From Pseudotabrizicola formosa (GTDB lineage Bacteria > Pseudomonadota > Alphaproteobacteria > Rhodobacterales > Rhodobacteraceae): a DNA stretch of 64,000 bases. The translations under genes were made by a program, and so were the position numbers. The notes under the pieces were generated by a model, which saw nothing but the letters and a program-made list of their open reading frames with translations, did no database searches and was not told the DNA's origin. The DNA lies in the NCBI RefSeq assembly GCF_002900965.1, contig NZ_PJOM01000002.1, forward strand, positions 1,364,001-1,428,000. The letters are read 5' to 3'. The stretch's first letter is position 1. Every line of letters starts with the position of its first letter. Of the stretch, positions 45,336 through 55,283 are shown in pieces.

Positions 45336-45551
45336 ATGGCTTACACGAACACGCAAACGGTTGCTGGCTTTCAGGTCGGTGGATGGATCGGCGATGTTCT
45401 GGCCAAGTGGACTGTGGCCCGCGAACGTCGCGCGGTCTATCTGCAAACCCTGAACGAATTGTCGGCCATGTCCGACCGCGATCTGGCTGACATCAACGTC
45501 GCCCGCGTGTCGATCGAAGACATCGCACATGAAGCTGCCTACGGCAAGTAA
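45336..45551 (+). CDS. DUF1127 (YjiS-like) small protein
   Basis: 71 residues. The C-terminal part has LQTLNELSAMSDRDLADINVARVSIEDIAHEAAYGK, the L-x-x-L-x-x-M-S/D-x-x-L-x-D-I DUF1127 pattern. Related small Arg-rich proteins affect RNA turnover and phosphate or carbon metabolism in alphaproteobacteria. AAAGAGG stands eight bases before ATG 45336; ATG 45330 is too close to it. A strong terminator follows. Confidence 0.88.
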   Translation: MAYTNTQTVAGFQVGGWIGDVLAKWTVARERRAVYLQTLNELSAMSDRDLADINVARVSIEDIAHEAAYGK

Positions 45552-45640
45552 TCCGTCAGAAAGCGTTATTCTTCAACGGGTTACGCTCTGAAACCCCCCT
45601 CCTGATGGCGCCTCCTCCTCCCTGCGCCAACAGGTTTTGC

Positions 45641-45676
45641 GGCGAACCGGTCCTCCCCCGGTTCGCCGTTTTCTTT
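45641..45676 (+). terminator. Terminator after the DUF1127 gene
   Basis: GGCGAACCGG (45641-45650) and CCGGTTCGCC (45658-45667) form a perfect stem with a 7-base loop, followed by GTTTTCTTTT. Confidence 0.88.
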
Positions 45677-45783
45677 TGTGCCGTCCCCCGCACCGTTAGC
45701 GCTGACACAATCTGTGAACCTGCGGGGGCTTTCCCAGCCCCTGCCCCCGGTTTACCCACAGTCGCAACACAGGGAGAGTTCCG

Positions 45784-46980
45784 ATGACCATGACCGAGGC
45801 AAAGCGCGCCCGTTGGGCGGTGGCGATGATGTTCGCCGCTGCGGGCTTTGTCATGGGGGCCTGGGCCCCGCAGATCCCGCTGTTGCTGCCACGCCATCAG
45901 ATCACCGAATTTACCCTTGGATTACTGATACTTGTGCTGGGCGTCGGCGCTGTTGTGGCCATGCTGTTCACCGGCCGGCTGATCGCCCGCTACGGCTCTG
46001 TCGCCGTGCTGCGCGGCTTTGCCCTCTCCGCTGCCCTGGCCCTGCCGGTCGTGGTGTTTTCCCCGTCGCTTCCCATCCTTGTGCCCGCCATGGCGCTCTT
46101 GGGCGCGCTGATCGGCTGCATGGATGTGGCGATGAACGCCAACGCGGTCGAGGTCGAACGGCGGCTGGGCCGGGCGATCATGTCATCAAGCCACGGGTTC
46201 TGGAGCCTTGGCGGTTTTTTCGGTGGATTTGCAGGGGCTTGGGTGATCTCACATTGGGGGGCCGAGGTGCAGGCCGGGCTTGTGGCGCTGGTCACGGCAG
46301 CGGTGGTGCTGGCCACCATGCCCTTCCTGCGCGGCGAGGCCCCGGCCCCGGTGGCCCCGGCCCTGCCGGGGGAAAAGACCGTGCTCTTGCCCCGCGCGGC
46401 GGGCCTGTGGCTACTGGGCGCGCTGGCCCTATTTTCTATGGTGCCAGAAGGGGCGGTGCTGGATTGGGCGGCGATCTATCTGCAAAAGGACCTCGGCTCG
46501 GATGTGTTCCGCTCGGGCCTTGGTTTTGCGGTCTTTGCCGGGGCGATGGCGATCATGCGCTTTGCCGGTGATGGCGTGCGCAACCGCTTTGGCGCAGTGC
46601 TGACCCTGCGGATCTCGGGTCTCGTGGCGGCGGCAGGCATGATGCTGGCGGCCCTCGCCCCCAGCGATACCCTTGCAATTGCAGCGTTTTTCATCACCGG
46701 CCTTGGCGTCGCCAATATGGTGCCAATCCTGTTCTCCGCCGCCGGAAACTACCCCGGCATCCCCTCCGGCACCGCGATTTCTGCCGTCACGATGGTGGGC
46801 TACGCCGGCATTCTGGTGGCCCCTGCCACAATCGGTTTTGTGGCCGAGGCCATCGGTTTCCGCATCACCTATGCCGTCCTGTCGCTGCTCCTGATCGTGG
46901 TCGCCCTGCTGGCAGGCCGCACCGCAGGCGCGGATGAGGTGCAGGCGGTGCCCGAACCCGCGGCCCGCACCGCGGCCTGA
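45784..46980 (+). CDS. Major facilitator superfamily transporter
   Basis: 398 residues, 12 predicted membrane helices. MFS marks are MGAWAPQIPLLLPRH at helix 1, FTGRLIARYGSVAVLRGF after helix 2 and MNANAVEVERRLGRAIMSSSHGFWSLGGF, which is characteristic of the YbjJ-like group of uncertain substrate. AGGGAGAG precedes ATG 45784. It is after the DUF1127 terminator and hence has its own promoter; the product is probably an exporter. Confidence 0.9.
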   Translation: MTMTEAKRARWAVAMMFAAAGFVMGAWAPQIPLLLPRHQITEFTLGLLILVLGVGAVVAMLFTGRLIARYGSVAVLRGFALSAALALPVVVFSPSLPILVPAMALLGALIGCMDVAMNANAVEVERRLGRAIMSSSHGFWSLGGFFGGFAGAWVISHWGAEVQAGLVALVTAAVVLATMPFLRGEAPAPVAPALPGEKTVLLPRAAGLWLLGALALFSMVPEGAVLDWAAIYLQKDLGSDVFRSGLGFAVFAGAMAIMRFAGDGVRNRFGAVLTLRISGLVAAAGMMLAALAPSDTLAIAAFFITGLGVANMVPILFSAAGNYPGIPSGTAISAVTMVGYAGILVAPATIGFVAEAIGFRITYAVLSLLLIVVALLAGRTAGADEVQAVPEPAARTAA

Positions 46981-47038
46981 CACAGGTGCCGCGGCAATGG
47001 GCGCTTGCACCCTGCGTGGATCAGCTTATGTCCAGCGC

Positions 47039-47584
47039 ATGACCGATGACCTTGCCCACCGCGACCACCTGCCAGCCGATCTTGTGACCCTGCTGGCCGA
47101 TTGGCCGCGCGATCGGTGGTCCGATGTGCCGGGGTTTGAAGGGCTGTCGTCCTTCTGGCTGGACCGTCACCTTGGCTTTCGCGACCTGATGTCGGGCCTG
47201 CGGCTGGACGCCGAACACATGAGCGGCGGGCGGATCGACCCGCAGCGCTGGCAGGGCCGGTTGCTGCGCGGCGGCGAGCAACTGGTGCAGGGCCTGATCG
47301 GGCATCATCAGGTTGAAGATGCAAGCTATTTTCCGGCCATGGTTCAGCTGGAACCGCGGCTGGCGCGCGGGTTCGAGCTGCTGGACCGCGACCACCACGC
47401 GCTGGACGGGCTGCTGGACGGGTTCGTGACGGCGGCCAATGACGCGCTGCAAGCCACCGATGCGCGAGAGGCAGCGCTGGCCTTTCACGCCAGCCTCGCC
47501 CCGTTTGAACGCCAGCTGATCCGGCATCTGGAGGATGAAGAGGATCTGATCATCCCCGTCATCCTGAAGCATCAGATGGGCTGA
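47039..47584 (+). CDS. Hemerythrin-like HHE domain protein
   Basis: 181 residues. Four-helix bundle signature: WLDRHLGFRDLM, then GHHQVEDASYFPAMVQLEPRLARGFELLDRDHHALDGLLDGF and RQLIRHLEDEEDLIIPVILKH. His and Glu residues in H-x-x-E and D-R-D-H are the di-iron ligands. Such proteins bind oxygen or NO or sense iron. It follows the MFS gene by 58 bases; the start MTDDLAHRDHLP is preferred over upstream frames. Confidence 0.85.
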   Translation: MTDDLAHRDHLPADLVTLLADWPRDRWSDVPGFEGLSSFWLDRHLGFRDLMSGLRLDAEHMSGGRIDPQRWQGRLLRGGEQLVQGLIGHHQVEDASYFPAMVQLEPRLARGFELLDRDHHALDGLLDGFVTAANDALQATDAREAALAFHASLAPFERQLIRHLEDEEDLIIPVILKHQMG

Positions 47585-47602
47585 AGCGGACCAGCCGGCG
47601 CG

Positions 47603-48529
47603 CTATTTCCCCAGACACCAGCGCATGATCGCCTTTTGCGCATGCAGCCGGTTTTCCGCCTCGTCAAAGATCACCGAATGCGGGCCGTCCATCACCGCAC
47701 TGGACGCTTCATCATTACGGTGCGCGGGCAGGCAATGCATGAACAGACTGTCCGGCTTGGCCTTTGCCATCAACGCCTCGTTCACCTGATAGCCGCGCAA
47801 CTGGTTGTGGCGGCGTTCCTTGGCCGATTCCGGGTCATGCATGGACACCCAGGTATCGGTCACCACCAGATCTGCCCCGATCACTGCCGTATGCGGATCG
47901 CGTTCGATCTGGATGTCAGAGCCTTTGGCGCGGGCGAACTGGACAAACTTCGGTTCGGGATCAAGGGTTTCCGGCCCGGTGAAGGTGAAGTCGAACCCGA
48001 ACTGCCCGGCGGCATGCAGAAAGGACGCGCAGACATTGTTGCCGTCGCCAGCCCAGACCACCTTTTTTCCGGCAATCGGGCCGCGATGCTCTTCATAGGT
48101 CATCACATCAGCCATGATCTGGCAGGGATGAGTGCGGTTGGTCAGGCCGTTGATCACCGGAACGGTGGCATGTTCGGCCATTTCCAGCAGCGTCGCCTCT
48201 TCAAATGTGCGGATCATGATCAAATCCACGTACCGCGACAGCACGCGCGCAGTGTCGGCAATGGTCTCGCCATGGCCCAGCTGCATTTCCTTGCCCGACA
48301 GAACCATGGTCTGCCCGCCCATCTGCCGCACGCCGACATCAAAGGACACCCGGGTGCGGGTCGAAGGTTTCTCGAAGATCAGCGCGACCATATGGCCGGC
48401 CAAGGGCTGGTCATCATCCGGCGCGCCGCGCGGGCGGCCCAGACGGGCCGATTTCATCGCATGGGCCGAGTCGATCATGGAGCGGAGCTCGGTGGCGTCG
48501 GTGGTGTGGATATCAAGGAAGTGTTTCAT
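47603..48529 (-). CDS. argF: Ornithine carbamoyltransferase
   Basis: 308 residues. Carbamoyl phosphate site [15 protein letters not shown], then [28 protein letters not shown] and [10 protein letters not shown], the Cys-loop that binds ornithine. Converts ornithine to citrulline in arginine synthesis. The start [11 protein letters not shown] lies at 48529. Downstream of argD on the same strand, giving an argD-argF operon. Confidence 0.97.
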   Translation of the reverse strand: MKHFLDIHTTDATELRSMIDSAHAMKSARLGRPRGAPDDDQPLAGHMVALIFEKPSTRTRVSFDVGVRQMGGQTMVLSGKEMQLGHGETIADTARVLSRYVDLIMIRTFEEATLLEMAEHATVPVINGLTNRTHPCQIMADVMTYEEHRGPIAGKKVVWAGDGNNVCASFLHAAGQFGFDFTFTGPETLDPEPKFVQFARAKGSDIQIERDPHTAVIGADLVVTDTWVSMHDPESAKERRHNQLRGYQVNEALMAKAKPDSLFMHCLPAHRNDEASSAVMDGPHSVIFDEAENRLHAQKAIMRWCLGK

Positions 48530-48556
48530 GTCATTTCGTTGCTTTTGGCGGAAGCC

Positions 48557-48604
48557 CCGGGGGCGCTGCCCCCGGACCCCCGGGATATTTGTAAACAGAT
48601 AATG
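48557..48604. repeat. GC hairpin plus third copy of the dispersed repeat
   Basis: CCGGGGGC and GCCCCCGG (48557-48575) form an 8-bp stem with loop GCT, followed by the repeat copy CCCGGGATATTTGTAAACAG and on to ATAATG (48579-48604). It lies in the 79-base argD-argF spacer. It differs from the other copies at the bases before AACAG. Confidence 0.7.
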
Positions 48605-48608
48605 CAGA

Positions 48609-49787
48609 TCAGAGCGTGGCTTCCAGATCGGTGGCGGTGGCATCGAGGCGGGAGAGCGCTTCGGTGATATCTGCTTCGGGGATGTTGAGGGCAGGCAGCA
48701 GGCGCAGGACGTTGTCGGCGGCAGCGACGGTGAGGATGTGGCGGGCGTAACCGGCCTTCACCACATCGGTGTTCGGCACCACGCATTTCAGGCCCAGGAT
48801 CAGGCCTTGGCCGCGCACCGCCTCGAACACTTTCGGGTGGCTGGCGACAAGGCCTTCAAGACCCTGGCGGAACTGCGCGGCCTTCTGGCTGACGGCATCG
48901 AGGAACGCGGGGTCTGAGACGATTTCGGTGACCGCGGCCCCGATGGCGCAGCCCAGCGGGTTGCCGCCATAGGTAGAGCCATGACTGCCCGCCACCATGC
49001 CGGATGCGGCGTGTTCCGTGGCCAGCACCGCGCCCAAGGGAAAGCCGCCGCCGATGCCCTTTGCGACCATCATGATGTCAGGCGTGACCCCGGCCCATTC
49101 ATGCGCGAAAAGCCGCCCCGTGCGGCCCATGCCACATTGCACCTCGTCAAAAATCAAAAGCGTGCCGGTGCTGTCGCACAGGTCGCGCAAGCCTTTCAGG
49201 CACTGGTCAGGCACCACGCGGATGCCGCCTTCGCCCTGAACGGGTTCGATGATCACGGCGCAGGTCTGATCGGTGATGGCGGCACGAATGGCATCATGAT
49301 CGGCCCATTTCACTTGCGTGAACCCCGGCATCAGCGGGCCATAGCCCTTGACCATCTTTTCCGACCCGGCGGCAGCAATCGCCCCGGTCGAGCGGCCATG
49401 GAAGGCGCCCTCAAAGGCGATGATCTGGGTGCGCTCGGGCTGGCCCGCATCGTGATGATGCTTGCGGGCCATCTTGATTGCCAGCTCTGCCGCTTCGGTC
49501 CCGGAGTTGGTAAAGAACACCGTATCGGCAAAGGTCCGGTCCACCAGCAATTGGGCCAGATGCTCCTGCTCGGGGATGCGGTAGATGTTGGACACATGCC
49601 ACAGCTTCTGCCCCTGTGTCGTCAGCGTCTCTACCAGCGCCGGATGGGCGTGGCCAAGCGCGTTGACGGCAATGCCCGCGCCCAGATCAAGGTACCTGTC
49701 GCCATCGTCGGACAGAAGCCAACTGCCGCTGCCGGACACAAAGGCAAGCGGGGCGCGGTTGTAGGTGGGCAGAACGGCGGAAATCAT
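48609..49787 (-). CDS. argD: Acetylornithine aminotransferase
   Basis: 392 residues, class III aminotransferase: [71 protein letters not shown] and the PLP-lysine site [14 protein letters not shown]. Acts fourth in arginine biosynthesis. The start at 49787 gives [19 protein letters not shown]; the frame continuing upstream to 50120 is not ArgD-like. Confidence 0.96.
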   Translation of the reverse strand: MISAVLPTYNRAPLAFVSGSGSWLLSDDGDRYLDLGAGIAVNALGHAHPALVETLTTQGQKLWHVSNIYRIPEQEHLAQLLVDRTFADTVFFTNSGTEAAELAIKMARKHHHDAGQPERTQIIAFEGAFHGRSTGAIAAAGSEKMVKGYGPLMPGFTQVKWADHDAIRAAITDQTCAVIIEPVQGEGGIRVVPDQCLKGLRDLCDSTGTLLIFDEVQCGMGRTGRLFAHEWAGVTPDIMMVAKGIGGGFPLGAVLATEHAASGMVAGSHGSTYGGNPLGCAIGAAVTEIVSDPAFLDAVSQKAAQFRQGLEGLVASHPKVFEAVRGQGLILGLKCVVPNTDVVKAGYARHILTVAAADNVLRLLPALNIPEADITEALSRLDATATDLEATL

Positions 49788-50064
49788 GGCACAGGCCTTT
49801 CGGGGTGTGGCGGGTCCGGAACGATGGATCTTCCCCGGACATGAGGGGAAAGCCAAGGCGTAGCGGTTGGCCGCAGGGGGTGTCAATCTGGGGAGTGCCC
49901 TTATGCGCCGGGCAAGGCGTAACCTGTCGCTCAGAAGCGTCGGGGACGTCGGATAAGGGCGTGCCGTTTGGTCATGCGATGGGGATAGGCGAAGATTTGT
50001 GGTCTGTAAACGGAAATCTGGCACCACCACCGGGCCAGCGGCGCTTGATCTTCGGCCCTGCGGC

Positions 50065-50092
50065 TTGTATCCCGTGCCGTCGCGGTTAGAAT
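50065..50092 (+). promoter_or_regulatory. Putative gcrA promoter
   Basis: TTGTAT (50065-50070) and TAGAAT (50087-50092) are 16 bases apart, 42 bases before the ATG. This is the only good pair in the 347-base gap 49788-50134 between argD and gcrA; no GANTC methylation site was seen in the last 100 bases. Otherwise that gap holds no gene I can support. Confidence 0.5.
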
Positions 50093-50134
50093 GCGCCGCA
50101 AGAGACTTATCGCAGCCCAATAGCGGAGATCACC

Positions 50135-50740
50135 ATGTCCTGGACGGATGAGCGGGTTGAAACGCTCAAGAAGATGTGGGCCGAAGGCCAGTCGGCCAGC
50201 CAGATCGCCAAGGAGCTTGGTGGCGTCACCCGCAATGCGGTGATCGGCAAGGTGCACCGTCTGGGCCTGTCGAACCGTGTGGGCGGCGGCAAGGATGAGG
50301 TGGAAGAAGAAGCTCCAGTGGTGGCCGCCAAACCCGAGCCTGTGTCCCGCCCCGTGCCGGACCCGCGGCCAGAACCCGTGGCCGCGGCCCCGCGCCCGGC
50401 CCCTGAACGCCCCGCAGCCACGCCTGCGGCCCCATCGAACGTCACGCCGCTGCCGGTGCGCAAGGCGATCATTCCCGCCGGTCAGCCGCTGCCGCCGCAG
50501 CCATCCGCCAATGAAATCAGCCCCGAAGCCCTGGCCTCGGTGCGTGAGGTGGAAAAGCATGCCAAGCGCCTGACGCTGATGGAACTGACGGAACGGACCT
50601 GCAAATGGCCAATCGGCGACCCGGCCACCGATGATTTCTGGTTCTGCGGCCTGCCCAGCCTGCCCGGCAAACCCTATTGCGAGGCGCATGTCGGCGTGGC
50701 CTTCCAGCCGATGAGCGCGCGGCGGGACCGCCGCCGCTGA
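50135..50740 (+). CDS. gcrA: Cell-cycle transcription factor GcrA
   Basis: 201 residues. The N-terminus is nearly invariant in the family: SWTDERVETLKKMWAEGQSA, then SQIAKELGGVTRNAVIGKVHRLGLSNR. A Pro/Ala-rich linker (about 65-120) leads to the C-terminal sigma70-binding domain LMELTERTCKWPIGDPATDDFWFCG and PYCEAHVGVAFQP. GcrA activates promoters carrying CcrM-methylated GANTC with sigma70. No regulator is adjacent. Confidence 0.96.
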   Translation: MSWTDERVETLKKMWAEGQSASQIAKELGGVTRNAVIGKVHRLGLSNRVGGGKDEVEEEAPVVAAKPEPVSRPVPDPRPEPVAAAPRPAPERPAATPAAPSNVTPLPVRKAIIPAGQPLPPQPSANEISPEALASVREVEKHAKRLTLMELTERTCKWPIGDPATDDFWFCGLPSLPGKPYCEAHVGVAFQPMSARRDRRR

Positions 50741-50771
50741 ACGCACAGCCACCCGATCAGAGCTTTTGTGC

Positions 50772-50797
50772 AGGCGGCCCACCGGGCCGCCTGTTTC
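50772..50797. terminator. Bidirectional terminator between gcrA and the AsmA gene
   Basis: AGGCGGCCC (50772-50780) pairs with GGGCCGCCT (50784-50792) around ACC, with GTTT on the plus strand and GCACAAAA before it. It serves both convergent genes; the AsmA stop codon lies just beyond it. Confidence 0.75.
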
Positions 50798-52769
50798 AAT
50801 TGCCCCCCAACAGACGCTGGAACAGCCGCCCCGCCTCGGCATCAAGCGCTTCCTGTGCGCGGCGGCGGGCGGCGTCTTCCAGGCTCTCGCCCTCCTGACG
50901 CTGGATGCCCAGCTCTTGTTCGGCACGGCGCTCCAGCTCGGCCTTTGCCCGCGCCTCGGCTTCCTTCGCCTGCTCTTCAAAGCGTTCGCGGGCCAATGCC
51001 TCCAGATCCAGCCGGAACCGCGGACTGGCCCAGGGCCCGGTGATCAGCAAGGGCACCATCACCCCGCCGGTGCCATCCTCTGCCGCAAGGGCCACGGGCC
51101 GCAGGCGGTAATCCAGCGTGCGCGCGCCAAGGTTTACCGTGCCATCGCCGGTCGCGGTGACGTAAGGCGCGCGGAACGACAGGTCGGTGTTTGACAAGAC
51201 ACCGCCATCCATCAGGAAACTGCCGCTGACCGTGTCGAAAATCGTGCGCTGCCCGTCGCCGACATAGCCCGCATCCAGCCTGCGCAGCATGCCCACCACA
51301 TCAAGGCCGCGCAGCTCTCCCCGCCCAAGGCTGAGGCTGCCCGAACCGGACAGGCTGCGCATGATTGCGTCCATCGAGTCCCCGACGCCCAGAAATTTCA
51401 GCCGCAGATCGCCGGCGCCGATCAGCCGGTCATAACCGGCAAGGTCTGACAGCAGCGGCTGCATCGCCAGACCGGCCAGTGCCAGATCGCCGTCCACCGA
51501 CAGGCCCGAACGGCCATTGATCACGAACTGGCCGCTGACATTGCCCTGATAGGCCGCAATCTGGCGCAGATCGAACACGGCGCGCGCGCGGTCGATGGTG
51601 GTGACCACCCGCGTCGGCCCCAGCCGCAACCTGCCCAGATCGATGCTCTCTGCCGTCAGGGCAATCGAGGCATCAATGAGGGCCAGAGCCGACACGTCAA
51701 TCGGGGTTGTTGGCCAGCTGTCCGGCACCGCACTGTCGCCGCTGCCTCCGGCCGCACTGCCCCCGAGTGCCGTTGCCAGCGACAAGGCCCCCGCTGCAAC
51801 CTGGGCCGACAGGTTGGGCCTGTCGCCAGCCGTGGTCAGGTCGGCGTCCAACCGCAACTGGTTGTCATCCAGCCGCAATGTGCCGTCGCGCAGATGGACC
51901 GATCCCGCATCGGTCAGCGTCAGCTGCCCCGACACGTCCACCCTTCCGGCACCAAGCCCATCCGGCACCCTGGGCCGATCCACACCGGCCAGCTGGGTGA
52001 CAGAAGACAAGTCCGCCAGCGTGGCACTCAGGTCCCCCTCAAGCCCGAAGGGCCTCCACCCCCCGCGCCCGGCAAGCCGGAATGCGGCGTCACCGGCTGT
52101 CAATTCCACATCAAGCCCCACGGGCTTTCCCTTCAGAAAAGGTTCGAATTGTGCAATTTTCAAGGCCATATCGAAGGGCTGACCATTCAGAACTGCATCA
52201 AAAGTGACATCGGCCGATCCTAGAAAATCGGGTATCCTTGCCGCACCATTGAGCGCGCTCAGCACCATCCTGCGCCCTGACCCGTGATCGACAAAGGTGA
52301 TCTGGCCATCGGTCACCTCGGCCAGATCCAGCGTGAACGGTGTGCCCTCACCAGCCATCCCGGGTGCCGCGCTGCCGCCGCCCGGACCATCAAACGCCCA
52401 GTTTTCCCGCCCGTCGCGCGCACGTTCCAGCGTCAGCTGCGGGGCCTGCACCGAGAGCCCGGTGATCCGCACCTCGCCGCCGATCAGCGCCGCCAGATCC
52501 AGCGCGATGCTCACCCCCTCGGCCCGAAGCATGTCGCCCTCAAGGCCCCAATCGGCATTCGACACCGTGACAGGCCCAGTCTGTACCCCCAGCGTCGGAA
52601 AGAATGTGGGGCGAACCGCACCCTCCATCACCAGCCGCCGCCCGGTGATTTCGGCAAAACGCTCCGCCGCAAGCGCCGCAATCCGGTCTGACGGGATCAT
52701 CACCACGGCGGCAAGCACCAGAAACACTAGCAAGCACAAGGCCAGCACAGAACGGATCAACCAACGCAT
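50796..52769 (-). CDS. AsmA family protein
   Basis: 657 residues. An N-terminal membrane anchor (MRWLIRSVLALCLLVFLVLA) is followed by VMIPSDRIAALAAERFAEITGRRLVMEG, the AsmA opening. The body is beta-rich repeats (VTVSNADWGLEGDMLRAEGV; DGTVNLGARTLDYRLRPVAL), as in the AsmA/TamB lipid-transport fold. The C-terminal about 60 residues are a charged helix (RERFEEQAKEAEARAKAELE) that looks like a coiled coil. It probably works in phospholipid traffic to the outer membrane. Confidence 0.9.
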   Translation of the reverse strand: MRWLIRSVLALCLLVFLVLAAVVMIPSDRIAALAAERFAEITGRRLVMEGAVRPTFFPTLGVQTGPVTVSNADWGLEGDMLRAEGVSIALDLAALIGGEVRITGLSVQAPQLTLERARDGRENWAFDGPGGGSAAPGMAGEGTPFTLDLAEVTDGQITFVDHGSGRRMVLSALNGAARIPDFLGSADVTFDAVLNGQPFDMALKIAQFEPFLKGKPVGLDVELTAGDAAFRLAGRGGWRPFGLEGDLSATLADLSSVTQLAGVDRPRVPDGLGAGRVDVSGQLTLTDAGSVHLRDGTLRLDDNQLRLDADLTTAGDRPNLSAQVAAGALSLATALGGSAAGGSGDSAVPDSWPTTPIDVSALALIDASIALTAESIDLGRLRLGPTRVVTTIDRARAVFDLRQIAAYQGNVSGQFVINGRSGLSVDGDLALAGLAMQPLLSDLAGYDRLIGAGDLRLKFLGVGDSMDAIMRSLSGSGSLSLGRGELRGLDVVGMLRRLDAGYVGDGQRTIFDTVSGSFLMDGGVLSNTDLSFRAPYVTATGDGTVNLGARTLDYRLRPVALAAEDGTGGVMVPLLITGPWASPRFRLDLEALARERFEEQAKEAEARAKAELERRAEQELGIQRQEGESLEDAARRRAQEALDAEAGRLFQRLLGGN

Positions 52770-52878
52770 GACAGCGGCCTTCCTTTCAGGATGCGCCAGA
52801 GTCTACGCGCCCAACACCCTGCGCTGCAATGGTCACAAGGGGCGCCGTCTAAACTTGCAGCCACCACCGCCCTTCGTG

Positions 52879-53910
52879 TCAGTTCACGCGCACCGGGCGT
52901 GACCGCATGCGGGCCACGGTTTCCCGCTCGGCCCGCTTGCACAGATTGGGCGGCAGGCCCTTGTCCAGCAGCGCCAGATCCTGCCAGACCATTTCACCCA
53001 TCCGCCGGAAGGCCACGTCGAGCGCCCCCGCGCGATGCGCCGACAGCAAAAAGCCCGGCAGGCGGCGCACCGGGTGATCGGCGGCCAGCGGCTCGTCTGG
53101 GAAAACATCTGACGCTGCACGGATGTGGCCTGTGGCGACCGCCGCCATCAGGGCCGGAAAATCCACCACATCGGCGCGGCTGAGCAAGATGAAGGCCGCC
53201 CCCTTGCGCATCGATGCAAAGGCATCCGCGCCCAGAAACCCCCGGTTCTCCGATGTCACCGCAGCGGTCACGAACACCACATCAGACCCCGCCATCAGCT
53301 GATCCAGCGTGGCAGGCTCTGCTCCGGCCTCGGATATCCGGGCCTCGGGAAGCCAGGGGTCATGAATGCGCAACCGGGGGCGAAAGCCTTGCAGCACCCG
53401 CGCCATGGCCCGACCCAGATCACCAAAACCGATGATCCCCACCTCTGCCCCGGTCAGCAGCCGGGCGTCCGCATTGCCCGCCCCGCCCCAAAGCTCTTGC
53501 CCGGACCGGAAATCGGCATCGGCCCCGTGAATGTTGCGCAGCAAGGACAGCGCGAAGCCCAACCCGATCTCGGCCACCGGCTCGGCAAACACTGCGCCCG
53601 TGGTCACCACATGGATGCCGCGCGCAAAGACCTGATCATAGGGCATGTTGTTGATCAGATTGGATTCCACGTTGAAAATGCAGCGCAACCCCTGCAGCCG
53701 CGCCAACGCGGCCTCTGTCAACGGCGGTTGCCCGATGATATAGCGCGCCTGCGCCAGCACCGCATCCGGCAGGTCCGGCAGCGCCTCATCCGTGGTCTCG
53801 ACCAGCCGGTAGCGCGCCCGCACCTCTGCCAGCCGCGAGGGCGTGAAGATCAGGTCCAGAGTGCGCGGCAGCGGGCAGCACAGCACCAAGGGGCGGTCCG
53901 GGTCTTGCAT
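52879..53910 (-). CDS. D-2-hydroxyacid dehydrogenase family protein
   Basis: 343 residues with the NAD-binding Rossmann motif VGIIGFGDLGRAMARVLQGF. The catalytic set is Arg in LLSRADVVDFPAL, Glu or Asp in AASDVFPDEPLAADHP and His in LSAHRAGALDVAF. The last Gly of GxGxxG is present. The C-terminus is longer than average. GGAGGATTGAGC lies before the ATG at 53910. It is 80 bases downstream of the VWA gene on the same strand; substrate unknown. Confidence 0.88.
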   Translation of the reverse strand: MQDPDRPLVLCCPLPRTLDLIFTPSRLAEVRARYRLVETTDEALPDLPDAVLAQARYIIGQPPLTEAALARLQGLRCIFNVESNLINNMPYDQVFARGIHVVTTGAVFAEPVAEIGLGFALSLLRNIHGADADFRSGQELWGGAGNADARLLTGAEVGIIGFGDLGRAMARVLQGFRPRLRIHDPWLPEARISEAGAEPATLDQLMAGSDVVFVTAAVTSENRGFLGADAFASMRKGAAFILLSRADVVDFPALMAAVATGHIRAASDVFPDEPLAADHPVRRLPGFLLSAHRAGALDVAFRRMGEMVWQDLALLDKGLPPNLCKRAERETVARMRSRPVRVN

Positions 53911-53990
53911 GCTCAATCCTCCATTCTTGGTGCCACCCTCACGCGGGCGGGCCGAAACCGCAACCCCCGGCACGGAAAGTGGCAACGTCG

Positions 53991-55283
53991 TCACTGCGCC
54001 AGTGACAGCACCTGACCGAAAGGCGGCGCGGGTGCCTCTCCCCGCAATCCCCAGATCACCGGCATGGCGCGGGGGGCGGGGCCGAAGGGGCCTTCAAGAT
54101 CGGTCAGCACCACCGCAACCGAGGCGTTCAGCGCCACCGCCGCCGCAAGCGGCGGGGCAAAATCGGTGCCGCCGCCACGGGGCCAGTCAAGCGACGCTAT
54201 CTGGCCTTGCCAGTGGGCCAGGTCCAGCCGGGTCTGCCAGCGGACGCCGTCATCAAAGGCGATCAGGTGGATTTCTGCCGCAACCCGGCGGGCAATGCCG
54301 GTAACCTCGGACAAAAAGCGTTGCAACAGCGGGCCTTCAACCGAGCCTGAGGCGTCGATGGCAAGCGCCACACGGGGGACATCCACGCTGCGCCGGATGC
54401 CGGGGCGAAAGCCGGGCGTGGGGGCACCGGCACTGCGGGCCAGGGCCTCGGCGGCAATCCAGTCGCGTGCAGGGCGATGGTGGGTCTGTGTCAAGCCCGG
54501 CAGCAGGGCGCGCATCAAAAGGCGGCGCAGGACATGCTCCCATGGCGTGCGCGGCGGAGCAAGATCGGCCAGACGGTGGCCAATCAGCCCGATGCCGCGC
54601 CCTGCGGCGCGCCCCATGTCCAGCGCGCGGGTCAGGTGCTGACGCCAGAGCGCCGCCTGATCGGCCCCGTCAGGGCTGTCGGCATCGGGCGTGGCGCGGG
54701 CGAGGTCGGCGGCAAAGCCCGCGCGCTGCGCGAGCTGGCGGGCGCGCTCGGCAGGCGTCGGGCTGTCACCGCCCTGCCCTTTCGGCCCCTTGCCCTTGCG
54801 TTTGCCGGTTCCGGGCTCGGTCAGGCGCAGGTAAAGCTGGTCGACATCCCATTCCGACAGGGCGTCAGCCGTATAGGGCAGCCCAAGCGCCTGCTCCAGA
54901 AGGTCGCGCAGGGTGAGCGCGGGGCGCGGCAAGGCGTAATGCGCGGCAAGCAGGGCATCGTTGATCAGCGCGTCAGCGGCGATGCCATAGAGCGTCTCGT
55001 CAAACCCCTGCCCCAGCCGGGCCGCCATCGCGCCCATGCGCGGCCCATGGCGCAGCGCAATGTGCAGAACATGGTGCGCAGCAAGGCCCATCTGTTCGTG
55101 CGGGGCCAGGGCCTCAAACCCCGGACCATAGAGAATGGTGGTGCCGGTGGTGTATGCCGCAGGGCCATCCGTGGCATCGCGGTGCCGGCACCACAGCGCA
55201 AGTGCCCCCATCGCCGGGTCATCGCTGGCCAGCCGCACCAGCGCCGGTCTGGCCCGTTCGGAATGCGGGCCGGGCGCAGTCAC
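53991..55283 (-). CDS. VWA-like/DUF2201 protein paired with MoxR
   Basis: 430 residues. The N-terminal DUF2201 half resembles a metallopeptidase, with a His cluster AHHVLHIALRHGPR and DALINDALLAAH. A Lys/Gly-rich linker (about 190-225) follows. The C-terminal VWA domain has a MIDAS motif VALAIDASGSVEGPLL, RGGGTDFAPPLA and VLTDLEGPFG. The GTG start overlaps the MoxR stop (GTGA). MoxR-VWA pairs act as chaperone systems for assembling complexes or loading cofactors. Confidence 0.85.
   Translation of the reverse strand: MTAPGPHSERARPALVRLASDDPAMGALALWCRHRDATDGPAAYTTGTTILYGPGFEALAPHEQMGLAAHHVLHIALRHGPRMGAMAARLGQGFDETLYGIAADALINDALLAAHYALPRPALTLRDLLEQALGLPYTADALSEWDVDQLYLRLTEPGTGKRKGKGPKGQGGDSPTPAERARQLAQRAGFAADLARATPDADSPDGADQAALWRQHLTRALDMGRAAGRGIGLIGHRLADLAPPRTPWEHVLRRLLMRALLPGLTQTHHRPARDWIAAEALARSAGAPTPGFRPGIRRSVDVPRVALAIDASGSVEGPLLQRFLSEVTGIARRVAAEIHLIAFDDGVRWQTRLDLAHWQGQIASLDWPRGGGTDFAPPLAAAVALNASVAVVLTDLEGPFGPAPRAMPVIWGLRGEAPAPPFGQVLSLAQ

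Noticed and set aside
49788-50120. N-terminal extension of argD
   Set aside because: The added 111 residues are not ArgD-like; the family start is at 49787.
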